From Bacteroidales bacterium UBA1204 (GTDB lineage: Bacteria; Bacteroidota; Bacteroidia; Bacteroidales; F082), in NCBI GenBank assembly GCA_002310075.1, contig DBXU01000165.1, positions 1-17,825 of the forward strand: DNA of 17,825 nucleotides, read 5' to 3'. Below the pieces are notes generated by a model, which worked only from the letters and a program-made list of their open reading frames with translations, was not told the DNA's origin and did no database searches. This document shows positions 1 through 7,666 of the stretch, in pieces. Position 1 is the first letter of the stretch. The number at the start of each line of letters is the position of its first letter. Made by a program: the position numbers and the translations under genes.

Positions 1-1038
1 AAAACGCTCATCATTCTCGCAGTGCTACTGTTGATCACGGTAGCAATAATTGCTGTATTGAACCATCCCTGTTTCGGCAGACGGATGTCGAAGGAGCGCA
101 AAGCCCGCATCGAGGCTTCGCCGAACTATCGCGACGGTCAATTCCAAAACCAGATTCCCACACCGCAATTCACTGGCGACAAGTCCATGTTTGGAGCGTT
201 ATGGGAATTCCTTTCGGAAAGCAAAAAGGACAGGGTACCCGCCGAAGCTGTCCCTGCCGTGAAAACCGACTTGAAGACCTTGACCACCGACAAGGACTGG
301 CTCGTATGGTTTGGACATTCGTCGTACTTGTTCTGTTTGGACGGGAAACGCTATCTGATTGACCCCGTGCTGAAAATGGAGTTTCCTGTATCGGTGATGA
401 TGCATCCGTTCAAAGGCACGGATATCTATTCGCCCGACGACATGCCTGAAATCGATGTGCTCATCGTCACGCACGAGCATTGGGACCATTTGGATTACGC
501 CACGTTGCGCGACTTGAAGAACAAGGTAAAGCATGTGGTATGTCCGCTCGGCGTAGCAGAATATTTGGAGTATTGGGGTTACGACCCACAACACATCACC
601 GAAATGGACTGGTACGAGAAGGCTGATAATATCACCTGCTTACCCACGCGTCACTTCTCAAATCGTCTCTTCAAGCGTAATCAGACACTGTGGGCATCCT
701 TTATGGTGGAATCGGGCAGCAGAAAGGTGTATGTGGGTGGTGACGGCGGTTATGACGGTCGTTTCAAGGAAATCTATAAGCGATTCGGTTCGGTGGATTT
801 GGCCTTGATGGAAAACGGCCAATACAACAAGGACTGGGCGAACATCCATCTCATGCCCGCAGACCTTGAACAAGCCATCTCGGACTTGCACCCGAAACAA
901 GTGTTCACCGTGCACCACGACAAGTTCAGCCTTGCTCCACACGTTTGGACGGAGCCCGATTCCGTCGCGCAAGACATCGCTGAACGCAATGCTATCCATT
1001 TGCTTGACCAACCTATTGGGACGGTAGTCTATTTTTAA
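1..1038 (+). CDS. NAPE-PLD-like MBL-fold metal-dependent hydrolase (5' truncated)
   Basis: Metallo-beta-lactamase-fold hydrolase of the COG2220 / NAPE-phospholipase D type, likely membrane-anchored and acting in the envelope. The frame is open to the window edge, so the true start lies just upstream; the GTG at 22 falls inside the hydrophobic N-terminal helix and is unlikely to be the start. A hydrophobic segment covers the first ~25 visible residues and acts as signal anchor or signal peptide. Counting from the GTG, the zinc-binding HxHxDH motif is H151-E-H-W-D-H156, followed by a later His in TRHFSN, an Asp in GGDGGYD and a C-terminal HHDKF histidine, the usual order of metal ligands. Characterised relatives cleave N-acyl-phosphatidylethanolamine, but the substrate here cannot be read from sequence. 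It converges on an AraC gene and lies one gene away from a lipid-synthesis operon, which makes a lipid substrate plausible. Confidence 0.85.
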   Translation, partial: KTLIILAVLLLITVAIIAVLNHPCFGRRMSKERKARIEASPNYRDGQFQNQIPTPQFTGDKSMFGALWEFLSESKKDRVPAEAVPAVKTDLKTLTTDKDWLVWFGHSSYLFCLDGKRYLIDPVLKMEFPVSVMMHPFKGTDIYSPDDMPEIDVLIVTHEHWDHLDYATLRDLKNKVKHVVCPLGVAEYLEYWGYDPQHITEMDWYEKADNITCLPTRHFSNRLFKRNQTLWASFMVESGSRKVYVGGDGGYDGRFKEIYKRFGSVDLALMENGQYNKDWANIHLMPADLEQAISDLHPKQVFTVHHDKFSLAPHVWTEPDSVAQDIAERNAIHLLDQPIGTVVYF

Positions 1039-1044
1039 TCTCAA

Positions 1045-1082
1045 AATCCGTAATTCGGGGGAGACTTGGGTTGAGGGTTTTT
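1045..1082 (+). terminator. Imperfect hairpin terminator after the MBL-fold gene
   Basis: The arms 1045-1053 (AATCCGTAA) and 1071-1079 (TTGAGGGTT) pair with two G-T wobbles and one mismatch and run into five T at 1078-1082. It sits six bases after the hydrolase stop codon and directly abuts the stop of the convergent AraC gene. Pairing and T-tract favour + strand termination. A related sequence occurs at 17559-17602. Confidence 0.55.
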
Positions 1083-1952
1083 CTATGTTATGGATAGCAA
1101 TTGCCCATTCCGGTACTCCAACGGTGCCAGCCCCAGATGCTTTTTGACGTATTTGCAGAAAAAGCTGACATCGGGGAAATCAAGCTTGAAGGCAATCTCC
1201 TTAACGGTGAGGTCGGTTTGCAAAAGGTAGTATTTGATTTGGGCGACCGTGCTTTCCGTAATCCAGTCCATGGCCGTGCGTCCGCTCTTTTCCTTGCAGA
1301 CGGCGCTGAGATACTTCGGAGTGACCAATAGTTGTTCGGCGTAGGCCCTGACTTCGCGCTCGGTGTTTGTCGGATGACTGAGCAGGGTGATGAATCGTTG
1401 GAACAAGAGGTCTTTTTGTGAAGCCTCGCGTTTCGTATGGTCGGTAGGGTTTCCTTCAAGATGAGTCCAATTGTCAAGCTCGTGAAGAATCTCGACGGCT
1501 GCCGCTTGCGAGGTGATTTTGATGATGCGCTGGCGGTAAGGATTGTCGCTGTCTTCCATATAGGTTTTCAATAGGTTGAAATAGGCCAAGAAAAGCTTGC
1601 TTTGGAACTCGGTAGCGTGCATGACTGGGTTTTGCCTCAGGTAGAGGAATTTCTTCCACCAATTGGGGTCGATGTGAAAAACACCTGGCATAGTCTCATC
1701 GTACAGCGATTCGCCCATACAAATCACTTTGCCTTGCAAGTCGGGAGAACGCATATACAAACCGATTATATTGCGAGGCGTGCATGCCACCAAATCACCT
1801 TCCTTGGCAAGATACATTTCCCCCTCAATGGAAAACTGCAATGCACCTTTCTCGCAATAGAACGCGATAAAGAAACTCGACATGGTTTCCGGAGCCACGT
1901 TGACTTCGTCCATGTTGTCGGAAATGATGAGGTCGTTGAACGATTTCAGCAT
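1083..1952 (-). CDS. AraC-family transcriptional regulator, divergent from the lipid operon
   Basis: Transcription factor of 289 residues. Residues ~20-95 form a cupin-like sensor region (conserved-looking EGDLVACTPRN stretch), ~96-175 a helical linker, and ~183-283 the double helix-turn-helix AraC DNA-binding domain, with the typical YAEQLLVTPKYLS first helix pair and a final SFFCKYVKKHLGLAPLEYR signature. It is divergently transcribed from the CDP-alcohol phosphotransferase, with 175 bp between, so it probably controls that operon and possibly itself. The ligand is unknown. It is clearly paralogous in the DNA-binding domain to the AraC protein at 16645-17553, while the sensor halves differ more. 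The start at 1952 gives a protein of normal family length. Confidence 0.92.
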   Translation of the reverse strand: MLKSFNDLIISDNMDEVNVAPETMSSFFIAFYCEKGALQFSIEGEMYLAKEGDLVACTPRNIIGLYMRSPDLQGKVICMGESLYDETMPGVFHIDPNWWKKFLYLRQNPVMHATEFQSKLFLAYFNLLKTYMEDSDNPYRQRIIKITSQAAAVEILHELDNWTHLEGNPTDHTKREASQKDLLFQRFITLLSHPTNTEREVRAYAEQLLVTPKYLSAVCKEKSGRTAMDWITESTVAQIKYYLLQTDLTVKEIAFKLDFPDVSFFCKYVKKHLGLAPLEYRNGQLLSIT

Positions 1953-1970
1953 GGTTGGTCAATTTTTCTG

Positions 1971-1978
1971 CAAAGAAA
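1971..1978 (-). promoter_or_regulatory. Possible -7 element for the left AraC gene
   Basis: The minus strand reads TTTCTTTG, one mismatch from the Bacteroidota -7 consensus TAnnTTTG. It ends 18 nt before the start codon, a distance like that of the other promoters in this window. No convincing -33 element is visible. Confidence 0.3.
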
Positions 1979-2099
1979 CAACCTATTATTGGTTTCTACA
2001 ATGGTATATAACTCCTTTTTTGCTTTCCATATTTCTTCCATCGGATATATCAACCATAAAAAAGGTGGTATAGACACAGCACTTCTGCCTCGGTGCATC

Positions 2100-2107
2100 T
2101 ACTTTTG
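2100..2107 (+). promoter_or_regulatory. -7 element of the lipid operon promoter
   Basis: TACTTTTG matches the Bacteroidota sigma-ABfr -7 consensus TAnnTTTG exactly, 20 nt before the first gene of the operon. There is no recognisable -33 TTTG at the usual distance, which would fit dependence on an activator such as the divergent AraC protein. The heptamer TGGTATA occurs twice in the same intergenic region, at 2002-2008 and 2066-2072, the second copy just upstream of where -33 contacts would fall. Confidence 0.7.
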
Positions 2108-2127
2108 CCAACTCAAGAAGAATAACA

Positions 2128-2841
2128 ATGGAAAAGCAAACCTCAACAAAACAATCGGTGAGAATCCAGACTTCGGTCTTGAACGGAGTGGAGAAAAAAA
2201 CACTATTGTGGCTCGCGGAACGGCAGCCGAAATGGGCCGACTCCGACATGCTGACTTTCATCGGATTCATCGGTGCCGTGGTCATTGCAGCAGGGTACAT
2301 CTTGTCGAATTACAATGTGCATTTCCTGTGGTTGGCCTCGTTGGGGTTTATCATCAACTGGTACGGTGACTCGCTCGACGGCACCTTGGCTCGTTATCGT
2401 AAACAGCAGCGACCGATTTACGGCTTTTATCTCGACCACACTATGGACGCCATTAATGAAACTTTTATGTTCATGGGTGTGGGTCTGTCGCCTTTCATGC
2501 GTTTCGACCTGTCTTGCGTTCTGCTTGTCATCTATCTGATGCTGACCCTCAACGTGTCGATGAACGCGCATCTCAAAGGAGAGTTCCGGCTGACCTACGC
2601 CAAGTTGGGGCCCACGGAATTTCGGCTGATTTGCATCATCGCCAATGCCGTTTTAGTGTTTGCCAAACCGTTGAGAACATGGGCGTTGGAGCTGCCTTGG
2701 TTCTCTTCCACGCTTGAACTTCATGCCCTCGACTTGATAGGAATAGTCATTCTTCTTGCCTTGGTATTGATATACATTATCACCATAGGGCAAGATGCCC
2801 GCTATTATGCAAGAATCGACCCGAAACATAAGGATGAATAA
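2128..2841 (+). CDS. CDP-alcohol phosphotransferase (class I), head-group enzyme
   Basis: Integral membrane enzyme of 237 residues that transfers a phospho-alcohol from a CDP-alcohol, or a CDP-lipid onto an alcohol. The family signature is complete: D81-x2-D84-G85-x2-A88-R89-x9-G99-x3-D103-x3-D107, which binds the two metals and the CDP moiety. Hydrophobic segments follow at about residues 43-62, 66-80, 113-140, 160-178 and 203-225. The class contains phosphatidylglycerol-phosphate, phosphatidylserine, phosphatidylinositol and ethanolamine/choline phosphotransferases; the motif does not discriminate among them and the donor and acceptor are unknown. It is the first gene of the operon, has its own promoter, and overlaps the next gene by 8 bp. 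The start was chosen as the ATG 20 nt after the -7 element. Confidence 0.88.
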   Translation: MEKQTSTKQSVRIQTSVLNGVEKKTLLWLAERQPKWADSDMLTFIGFIGAVVIAAGYILSNYNVHFLWLASLGFIINWYGDSLDGTLARYRKQQRPIYGFYLDHTMDAINETFMFMGVGLSPFMRFDLSCVLLVIYLMLTLNVSMNAHLKGEFRLTYAKLGPTEFRLICIIANAVLVFAKPLRTWALELPWFSSTLELHALDLIGIVILLALVLIYIITIGQDARYYARIDPKHKDE

Positions 2842-3268
2842 GGCCAAGAAATTGATATTGCACCGCTTTCCAAAGTTTGTCGCAGGCAATGTATTGGGCA
2901 CACTCGTGGACACACTCGTCCTATGGGTGTTCTCACATCTCGTATTTCATAGGTATGTCGGCAAGGTCATCATCTCGCCCATCATCTCATTTGAGTTTGC
3001 GGTTTTCACAAACTTCCTTGTATCCTATTACCTGACTTGGAAAGACCGTATCTCGCATCATTCAGGGAAGACGTTCATCAAGCATTATGGAGCCTATAAT
3101 GCCTCATGTACAGCCGGTTTCCTCATCAAGATGGGCTTGCTCCTATTGATTCAGGCACTAACGAAATGGGATGTGGTGATATGCAACTTGCTGGCACTCT
3201 GTGTTTCTGGAGCTTATAATTTCACGATGAACGAACTGGTGATTTTCAAGAAAAGAAAGGTTGAGTGA
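2834..3268 (+). CDS. GtrA-like four-helix membrane protein
   Basis: Small membrane protein of 144 residues with about four transmembrane helices, starting KFVAGNVLGTLVDTLVLWVF and ending with the characteristic NFTMNELVIFKKRK tail of the GtrA/DPMS family. GtrA proteins are linked to flipping or presenting undecaprenyl- or other lipid-linked intermediates across the cytoplasmic membrane. The ATG at 2834 gives an 8-bp overlap with the phosphotransferase; in-frame ATGs at 2795 and 2807 would lengthen the protein by 13 or 9 residues lying inside the previous gene. Tight coupling to a CDP-alcohol enzyme rather than a glycosyltransferase suggests a role in moving the finished lipid or its precursor. 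That role is inference. Confidence 0.8.
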   Translation: MNKAKKLILHRFPKFVAGNVLGTLVDTLVLWVFSHLVFHRYVGKVIISPIISFEFAVFTNFLVSYYLTWKDRISHHSGKTFIKHYGAYNASCTAGFLIKMGLLLLIQALTKWDVVICNLLALCVSGAYNFTMNELVIFKKRKVE

Positions 3269-4098
3269 TGGCACTAATTACGATGGAAGATATGGAAGGC
3301 ATTTCGCCAGTGTTCAATGGCAAGTTCGGCAACGGATTGGCTCGTCTGATGATGCGGATCACGGGCGTTGACAAGTTGTCGGAACGGTATGGGCGACACG
3401 AAGACCTTTCTGGTCAAGAGTTTGCCAATGCATTCTTGAAAGACTTGAACTTGAATTACGAAGTACAGGGGATGGAACACTTACAATCGGTACTCGATGG
3501 TCCTTTCATCACTATCAGCAACCATCCTTACGGTGGACTTGACGGGCTAATTCTCATCGACCTGTTTGGACATCTCCGTGAGGATTATAAGGTGATGGTC
3601 AACAAGTTTCTGTCGAAGGTGAAGACACTCAATGACAACTTCATCTATGTGGTACCCAAGACCAAGTCCACCAAGGGAATATCGCAAGAAAGTATTGAAG
3701 GTATGAGGAAAACCCTTGAGCATATCACCGAAGGACACCCGTTGGGAATCTTTCCATCAGGGGCGGTGTCGGACTTCAGCTTTAGGGATTTTTGTGTACG
3801 TGACCGCGATTGGCAGCAGTCAGCTACTGAATTGATCCGTTACTTGAAAGTGCCCGTGGTTCCCGTGCGGTTCTTCAACCGAAATTCCAATTGGTTTTAT
3901 TTTCTCGGATTGATCAACTGGAAAATGCGCACATTGAGGCTGCCTCGTGAAATACTCAACAAAAGAGGCAAGACAGTCAAGTTGGGAATTGGCGAGGTGA
4001 TCAGCCTTGAAAAGCAGATGAGTGTCCCCGAGGCGGACTTTGCTGCTATGCTTCGCTCATCGGTCTATGGCATTGTCGAATCTGACAAGAGTAAATGA
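3268..4098 (+). CDS. Lysophospholipid / hemolysin-type acyltransferase (GlsA-like)
   Basis: Acyltransferase of 276 residues in the PlsC superfamily, likely transferring an acyl chain from acyl-ACP to a hydroxyl group at the inner membrane. The catalytic block is NHPYGGLDG at residues 85-93, with H86 and D92 spaced HX5D instead of the usual HX4D; as I recall, hemolysin/GlsA-like O-acyltransferases of Bacteroidota carry this form. A second conserved block, FPSGAVSDF, lies at 162-170, where the family normally has FPEG. The ATG at 3268 shares one base with the upstream stop codon; a GTG one codon earlier is the alternative. GlsA in Bacteroides O-acylates an N-acyl-glycine, and the next gene encodes an N-acyltransferase-like protein, so the two may act in sequence. 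The exact acceptor is unknown. Confidence 0.82.
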   Translation: MALITMEDMEGISPVFNGKFGNGLARLMMRITGVDKLSERYGRHEDLSGQEFANAFLKDLNLNYEVQGMEHLQSVLDGPFITISNHPYGGLDGLILIDLFGHLREDYKVMVNKFLSKVKTLNDNFIYVVPKTKSTKGISQESIEGMRKTLEHITEGHPLGIFPSGAVSDFSFRDFCVRDRDWQQSATELIRYLKVPVVPVRFFNRNSNWFYFLGLINWKMRTLRLPREILNKRGKTVKLGIGEVISLEKQMSVPEADFAAMLRSSVYGIVESDKSK

Positions 4099-4099
4099 T

Positions 4100-5224
4100 A
4101 TGAAGGTTACAATTAAAGAGGTTAGGACAAAAAGAGATTTGAGGAAGTTCGTTCATTTCCCCAATGTACTTTACAAGAACAACCCGTATTATGTCCCGCA
4201 AATCGAGTCGATGGATCGCGACACGCTGACACCGTCGAAAAACCATGCCTTTGAAGTGTGCGAAGGAAAGTATTGGCTGGCTTTTGACGAAAAAGGTCAT
4301 GTTGTAGGTCGTGTGGCCGGTATCATCAATCATCGTTACAATGAAAAAGTGGGTGAGAAAATCTGTCGTTTCGGATGGATTGACTTCATTGACCATCGCG
4401 ATGTCTCTGAAGCCTTGATGCATGCCGTGGAGGCGTATGCCAAGGAAAAAGGGATGAATGTTGTCAGTGGCCCGACAGGTTTTCTAGAGTTTGATGCCGC
4501 TGGAATACTTGTGGAAGGCTTCGACCAACTTCCTACAGCCTACGGCAAATACAACGACCCTTACTACGAATACCATTTGTGGGCTCTGGGTTACCGGAAA
4601 GAGGTGGATTTTGTGGAATACCGCATCTTGGTGCCTGAAGTCATCCCTGAGCGTTATGCACGAATGGCCAAATTGGTCTCCGAAAAGTACAACCTGCGTC
4701 AGGCGCCGCTGCTCAAACATAGCGATATCAATCTTTATGTCGACGGCATTTTCCAATGCATGAACGCCGCCTATTCAAGTCTGCATGGTTTCTCGGAATT
4801 GACTCCCGGCCAATGCGAAGACTTGAAGAAGCAATTCCTGAGCAATGTCAACGTGGACTTCCTTTCCATCATTCTCGATGCCGATGACAAGGTGGTGGGC
4901 TTCGGGGTGGCTATGCCATCGCTCTCAAAGGCTATGCAAAAAGCCAACGGCAAACTGTTTCCTTTTGGATTTGTCCATGTCCTAAAAGCCTTGAAGCATA
5001 ACGACACTCTTGATTTGTTGCTGATTGCCATAGATGAACACTACCAAAACAAGGGCGTGAATGCCATGATTTTCGACAAGTTTGCTCAAGGCATCACAAA
5101 GAATGGCATCAAATACATTGAATCAACGCGGGAGTTGGAAGACAACACCGATGTACAGAACCTTTGGCGCCTTTTCAATCACACCATTCACAAAAGAGCA
5201 CGGGTTTACAGGAAAAACATTTGA
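4100..5224 (+). CDS. YghO-like GNAT-fold N-acyltransferase
   Basis: Protein of 374 residues in the large GNAT-type family that includes E. coli YghO. The N-terminus carries the family pattern of a FVHFPNVLYKNNPYYVPQ-like segment at about residues 16-33, then a beta strand with a GRVAGIINHRYN segment at the acyl-donor side, and a central SGPTGFLEFD block. The C-terminal half is a second GNAT-like domain with an HYQNKGVNAMIFDKF motif. From memory, relatives in Caulobacter act as bacterial ceramide synthases, N-acylating a long-chain base; that is established for the relatives only. The ATG at 4100 follows the previous stop by one base; an upstream in-frame start at 4022 would overlap that gene by 77 bp and adds non-family sequence. 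Neighbouring ligase and ACP genes suggest acyl-ACP as donor. Confidence 0.78.
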   Translation: MKVTIKEVRTKRDLRKFVHFPNVLYKNNPYYVPQIESMDRDTLTPSKNHAFEVCEGKYWLAFDEKGHVVGRVAGIINHRYNEKVGEKICRFGWIDFIDHRDVSEALMHAVEAYAKEKGMNVVSGPTGFLEFDAAGILVEGFDQLPTAYGKYNDPYYEYHLWALGYRKEVDFVEYRILVPEVIPERYARMAKLVSEKYNLRQAPLLKHSDINLYVDGIFQCMNAAYSSLHGFSELTPGQCEDLKKQFLSNVNVDFLSIILDADDKVVGFGVAMPSLSKAMQKANGKLFPFGFVHVLKALKHNDTLDLLLIAIDEHYQNKGVNAMIFDKFAQGITKNGIKYIESTRELEDNTDVQNLWRLFNHTIHKRARVYRKNI

Positions 5225-5267
5225 TAATAGAATTCAATTTCAAATCTAATAACCAATAATTACATAT

Positions 5268-6755
5268 ATGAACAACTATTTTGAAGACATGCTGCCTGCC
5301 GATGAACTTGCGCAGGTGAAGTACATCCCGACGATTCCAGAATTCGTCACTTGGATTGAAGGTAAATGGGGAGACCTGCCGGCTCTTTCCGACACCGTCA
5401 ACACTTACACATACGCTCAGATGTGTGAGGCTATTGCACACAAACGTGCTTTGCTCAACGCCTTAGGACTTGCCAAGGGCGACAAGGTGGCCATCCTCGA
5501 CGGCACCACCGTTAATGCGGTAGAGATGTTCCTGGCCGTCACCTCTGCGGGTTATGTGGCCATCAACTTGCCGTCACAGTTGCCAGGTCCCGCCGTGGCT
5601 GGATGCTGCATGAAGTTTGGCGTGAAGGTCCTCGCCGCCGGCGCCGATTTCATGGAGACCGCCAAATTCGCTCAGTGCACCGTGATTGCCGTCACTGATA
5701 CGGCTGACCAGAAAGCTCCCGTTGCTGTTGTCGACAAGGACGACCCCGCCGCCATCTTCTTCACAGGTGGCACAACGGGTGCTCCGAAAGGCGCCATCCT
5801 GCCCCACAGAGCCCTGATGCGTGGTGCGCTGAACGGCGTTTACGCCCCAGGCCATCAATTGGGTTGCCAACGTTATGCGAGTGTGTTGCCTCTCAGCCAT
5901 GTGTTTGGCCTGATTCGTGGCACCCTGTCGGTATTGTATGAAGGTGGCGCATGGTATGCCGCCGCCAACACCAAAGAGACCATCTCCAAATTCCCGATGA
6001 TCAAGCCGACCTGCCTCGTGGCCGTCCCCGGCATCTGCGAAATCTTGCTGGGTCTTGTCAAGATGTACGGCAAGCCTTTCCTCGGCGGCAACCTCAAATT
6101 CATCATCTCGGGTGCCGCCAATGTGCCTCCGAAATTGATCGGTGAGTTCGACGAACTGGGCATCAGCCTGTTTGCCGGTTATGGCATGACGGAAGGCGCC
6201 AACCTCACCACGGGCAACATCGATGTCAAGGAGAAGCCCACTTCGGTCGGAAAACTCTATCCCGGACAAGAGGCCAAGGTGGTCGATGGAGAGTTGTGGT
6301 TCCGTGGCGACAATGTCTTCCTCGGCTATTACGGCGACCCTGAAAAGACCGCTGAGACCCTGACACCTGATGGTTGGATTAAAAGTGGCGACCTCGTACG
6401 CTTCGATGACGAAGGTTATATGTACATCGTAGGACGTATCAAGAACCTCATCATCCTGTCCAATGGCGAGAATGTAAGCCCTGAAAGCATCGAGGAGCCG
6501 TTCTACAAATGCGACAAACTCCGCGACTGTTTGGTCAAAGAAGATGAGTTGGACGGCCGCAAGGTGATCGCCATCGAAATACTCCCTCGTATGGAAGAGT
6601 TTGGCAACACGTCTTGGGAAGAGGTGGAGAAATACTTTAAGGGATTGGTTGACGAGGTCAATGCGACGCTGCCGACAACCCATCGCATCAGCAAGTTGAC
6701 GGTGCGTAAAGAGGACTTCAAACGTACTGGCGCAATGAAAGTTTCACGTAACTGA
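5268..6755 (+). CDS. AMP-forming acyl-CoA / acyl-ACP ligase
   Basis: Adenylate-forming enzyme of the ANL superfamily, 495 residues, which activates a fatty acid as acyl-AMP and transfers it to a thiol. Motifs are in order: the P-loop TGGTTGAPKG at 166-175, the adenine-binding YGMTEG at 305-310, GDL at 374-376, hinge residue R390, and the catalytic C-terminal lysine K491 within KRTGAMKVSR. All key residues are present, so it should be active. An ACP gene begins nine bases after its stop codon, making the 4'-phosphopantetheine arm of that ACP the likely acceptor; CoA is the alternative. A 43-bp gap without a recognisable promoter separates it from the upstream acyltransferase, so it is probably co-transcribed. 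Confidence 0.9.
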   Translation: MNNYFEDMLPADELAQVKYIPTIPEFVTWIEGKWGDLPALSDTVNTYTYAQMCEAIAHKRALLNALGLAKGDKVAILDGTTVNAVEMFLAVTSAGYVAINLPSQLPGPAVAGCCMKFGVKVLAAGADFMETAKFAQCTVIAVTDTADQKAPVAVVDKDDPAAIFFTGGTTGAPKGAILPHRALMRGALNGVYAPGHQLGCQRYASVLPLSHVFGLIRGTLSVLYEGGAWYAAANTKETISKFPMIKPTCLVAVPGICEILLGLVKMYGKPFLGGNLKFIISGAANVPPKLIGEFDELGISLFAGYGMTEGANLTTGNIDVKEKPTSVGKLYPGQEAKVVDGELWFRGDNVFLGYYGDPEKTAETLTPDGWIKSGDLVRFDDEGYMYIVGRIKNLIILSNGENVSPESIEEPFYKCDKLRDCLVKEDELDGRKVIAIEILPRMEEFGNTSWEEVEKYFKGLVDEVNATLPTTHRISKLTVRKEDFKRTGAMKVSRN

Positions 6756-6764
6756 TTAAATACC

Positions 6765-7004
6765 ATGGATAGGAAGGATATTTTGGAAGATCTCAAGGAG
6801 ATTCTTCAACTCATCAAGCCATCGCTTGATCTTTCGACGGTCAATGAAGACACCCAACTCATCAGCGACATCGGTCTCGATTCGCTTACCATCATGCTTC
6901 TAAGCCTTGCCATTGAAAACAAGTTCAAAATCAAGTTTGAAGGAGCTTTGAAGTTCAACACCGTGGGTGATGTCATTGACTATATTACACAAGCAAAAGC
7001 ATGA
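6765..7004 (+). CDS. Dedicated acyl carrier protein
   Basis: Acyl carrier protein of 79 residues with the phosphopantetheine attachment motif GLDSLT; the modified serine is S40. The protein is acidic and has the expected helix I, the DSL at the start of helix II, and helix III/IV ending in DVIDYITQAKA. It differs from typical housekeeping fatty-acid ACPs (no DSLDTVELVM signature, longer KIKFEGALKF loop), which argues for a pathway-specific carrier. It sits between the ligase and a PlsC-type acyltransferase and overlaps the latter by ATGA. The likely role is to carry the acyl group made by the ligase to the acyltransferases of the operon. Confidence 0.92.
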   Translation: MDRKDILEDLKEILQLIKPSLDLSTVNEDTQLISDIGLDSLTIMLLSLAIENKFKIKFEGALKFNTVGDVIDYITQAKA

Positions 7005-7621
7005 AAACAACGACTCATATCGTGGAAGGGTTGACTGCCTTTCTTGTGAAGGTGCTTCTGAGGCCGAAGGTGTATTACGTGGAGCCTCCTAAACACCTTC
7101 ACAAACTTGACGATCCCTCATTACTTATCATCAATCATACCTGCCATCTCGACGGGCCAGTGGTGACTACGGTGTTCCTTAAGGACAAGATCCATAACCT
7201 TGCCGCAAAAGACCGCTTTGAGCAACGGGGCTTCGGGTTCTTTCTGCGTCACACGCGATGCATCCCTATTGACCGACAGAACGCCGACCTGTCATGGATT
7301 CACGAGTCGATAAAGACGATACAACAAGACAAGGAGAGCGTGGCCATCTTCCCTGAGGGGCGTCATGGCGAGCACAGAAAGCAGCTGCCTTTCCATCCAG
7401 GGGCGGCCATGCTTGCTGCTGTATCGCAGGCTCCGCTTGTGATGGTTTACATCGACGGACCGATTAAGATATTCGGGCCTCGCACTCGCCTCATCGTGTC
7501 GCCTCCGTTTCATCTCGCTCCTCCCACAAATGGCATGAACTCTGATTACATCAACGAACAAACTGAGATGTTGCAACAAAAGATGAAAGAGCTGATGGAG
7601 GAACTGGTGAAGCGGATTTGA
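7001..7621 (+). CDS. PlsC-type 1-acylglycerol-phosphate acyltransferase family protein
   Basis: Compact acyltransferase of 206 residues with the full PlsC signature: NHTCHLDGP at 45-53, giving the catalytic HX4D (H46, D51), and FPEGRHG at 117-123 for the phosphate/substrate site. A hydrophobic N-terminal stretch at about 11-21 could associate with the membrane. Its start codon overlaps the ACP stop (ATGA), so translation is coupled. It is a different subfamily from the acyltransferase at 3268-4098, so the operon has two O-acyltransferase-like enzymes and one GNAT. Substrates could be lysophosphatidic acid or a lysolipid special to this pathway; the sequence does not decide this. It is the last gene before a probable promoter. 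Confidence 0.87.
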   Translation: MKTTTHIVEGLTAFLVKVLLRPKVYYVEPPKHLHKLDDPSLLIINHTCHLDGPVVTTVFLKDKIHNLAAKDRFEQRGFGFFLRHTRCIPIDRQNADLSWIHESIKTIQQDKESVAIFPEGRHGEHRKQLPFHPGAAMLAAVSQAPLVMVYIDGPIKIFGPRTRLIVSPPFHLAPPTNGMNSDYINEQTEMLQQKMKELMEELVKRI

Positions 7622-7666
7622 TTTTGATAGAAGAAACAGGTGCTGATCAAGTTTCGAAACTCTTAT

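Noticed and set aside
1602..2369. + strand frame of 255 codons spanning the AraC gene and the operon start
   Set aside because: It covers parts of two genes and the intergenic promoter region and has no domain.
4022..4099. Upstream start for the GNAT gene
   Set aside because: The extra 26 residues are read inside the preceding acyltransferase gene, while the ATG at 4100 begins directly with the family-like N-terminus.
5574..6683. Open frame of 369 codons on the - strand inside the acyl ligase gene
   Set aside because: The ligase on the + strand has all its motifs, and the antisense product resembles no family.
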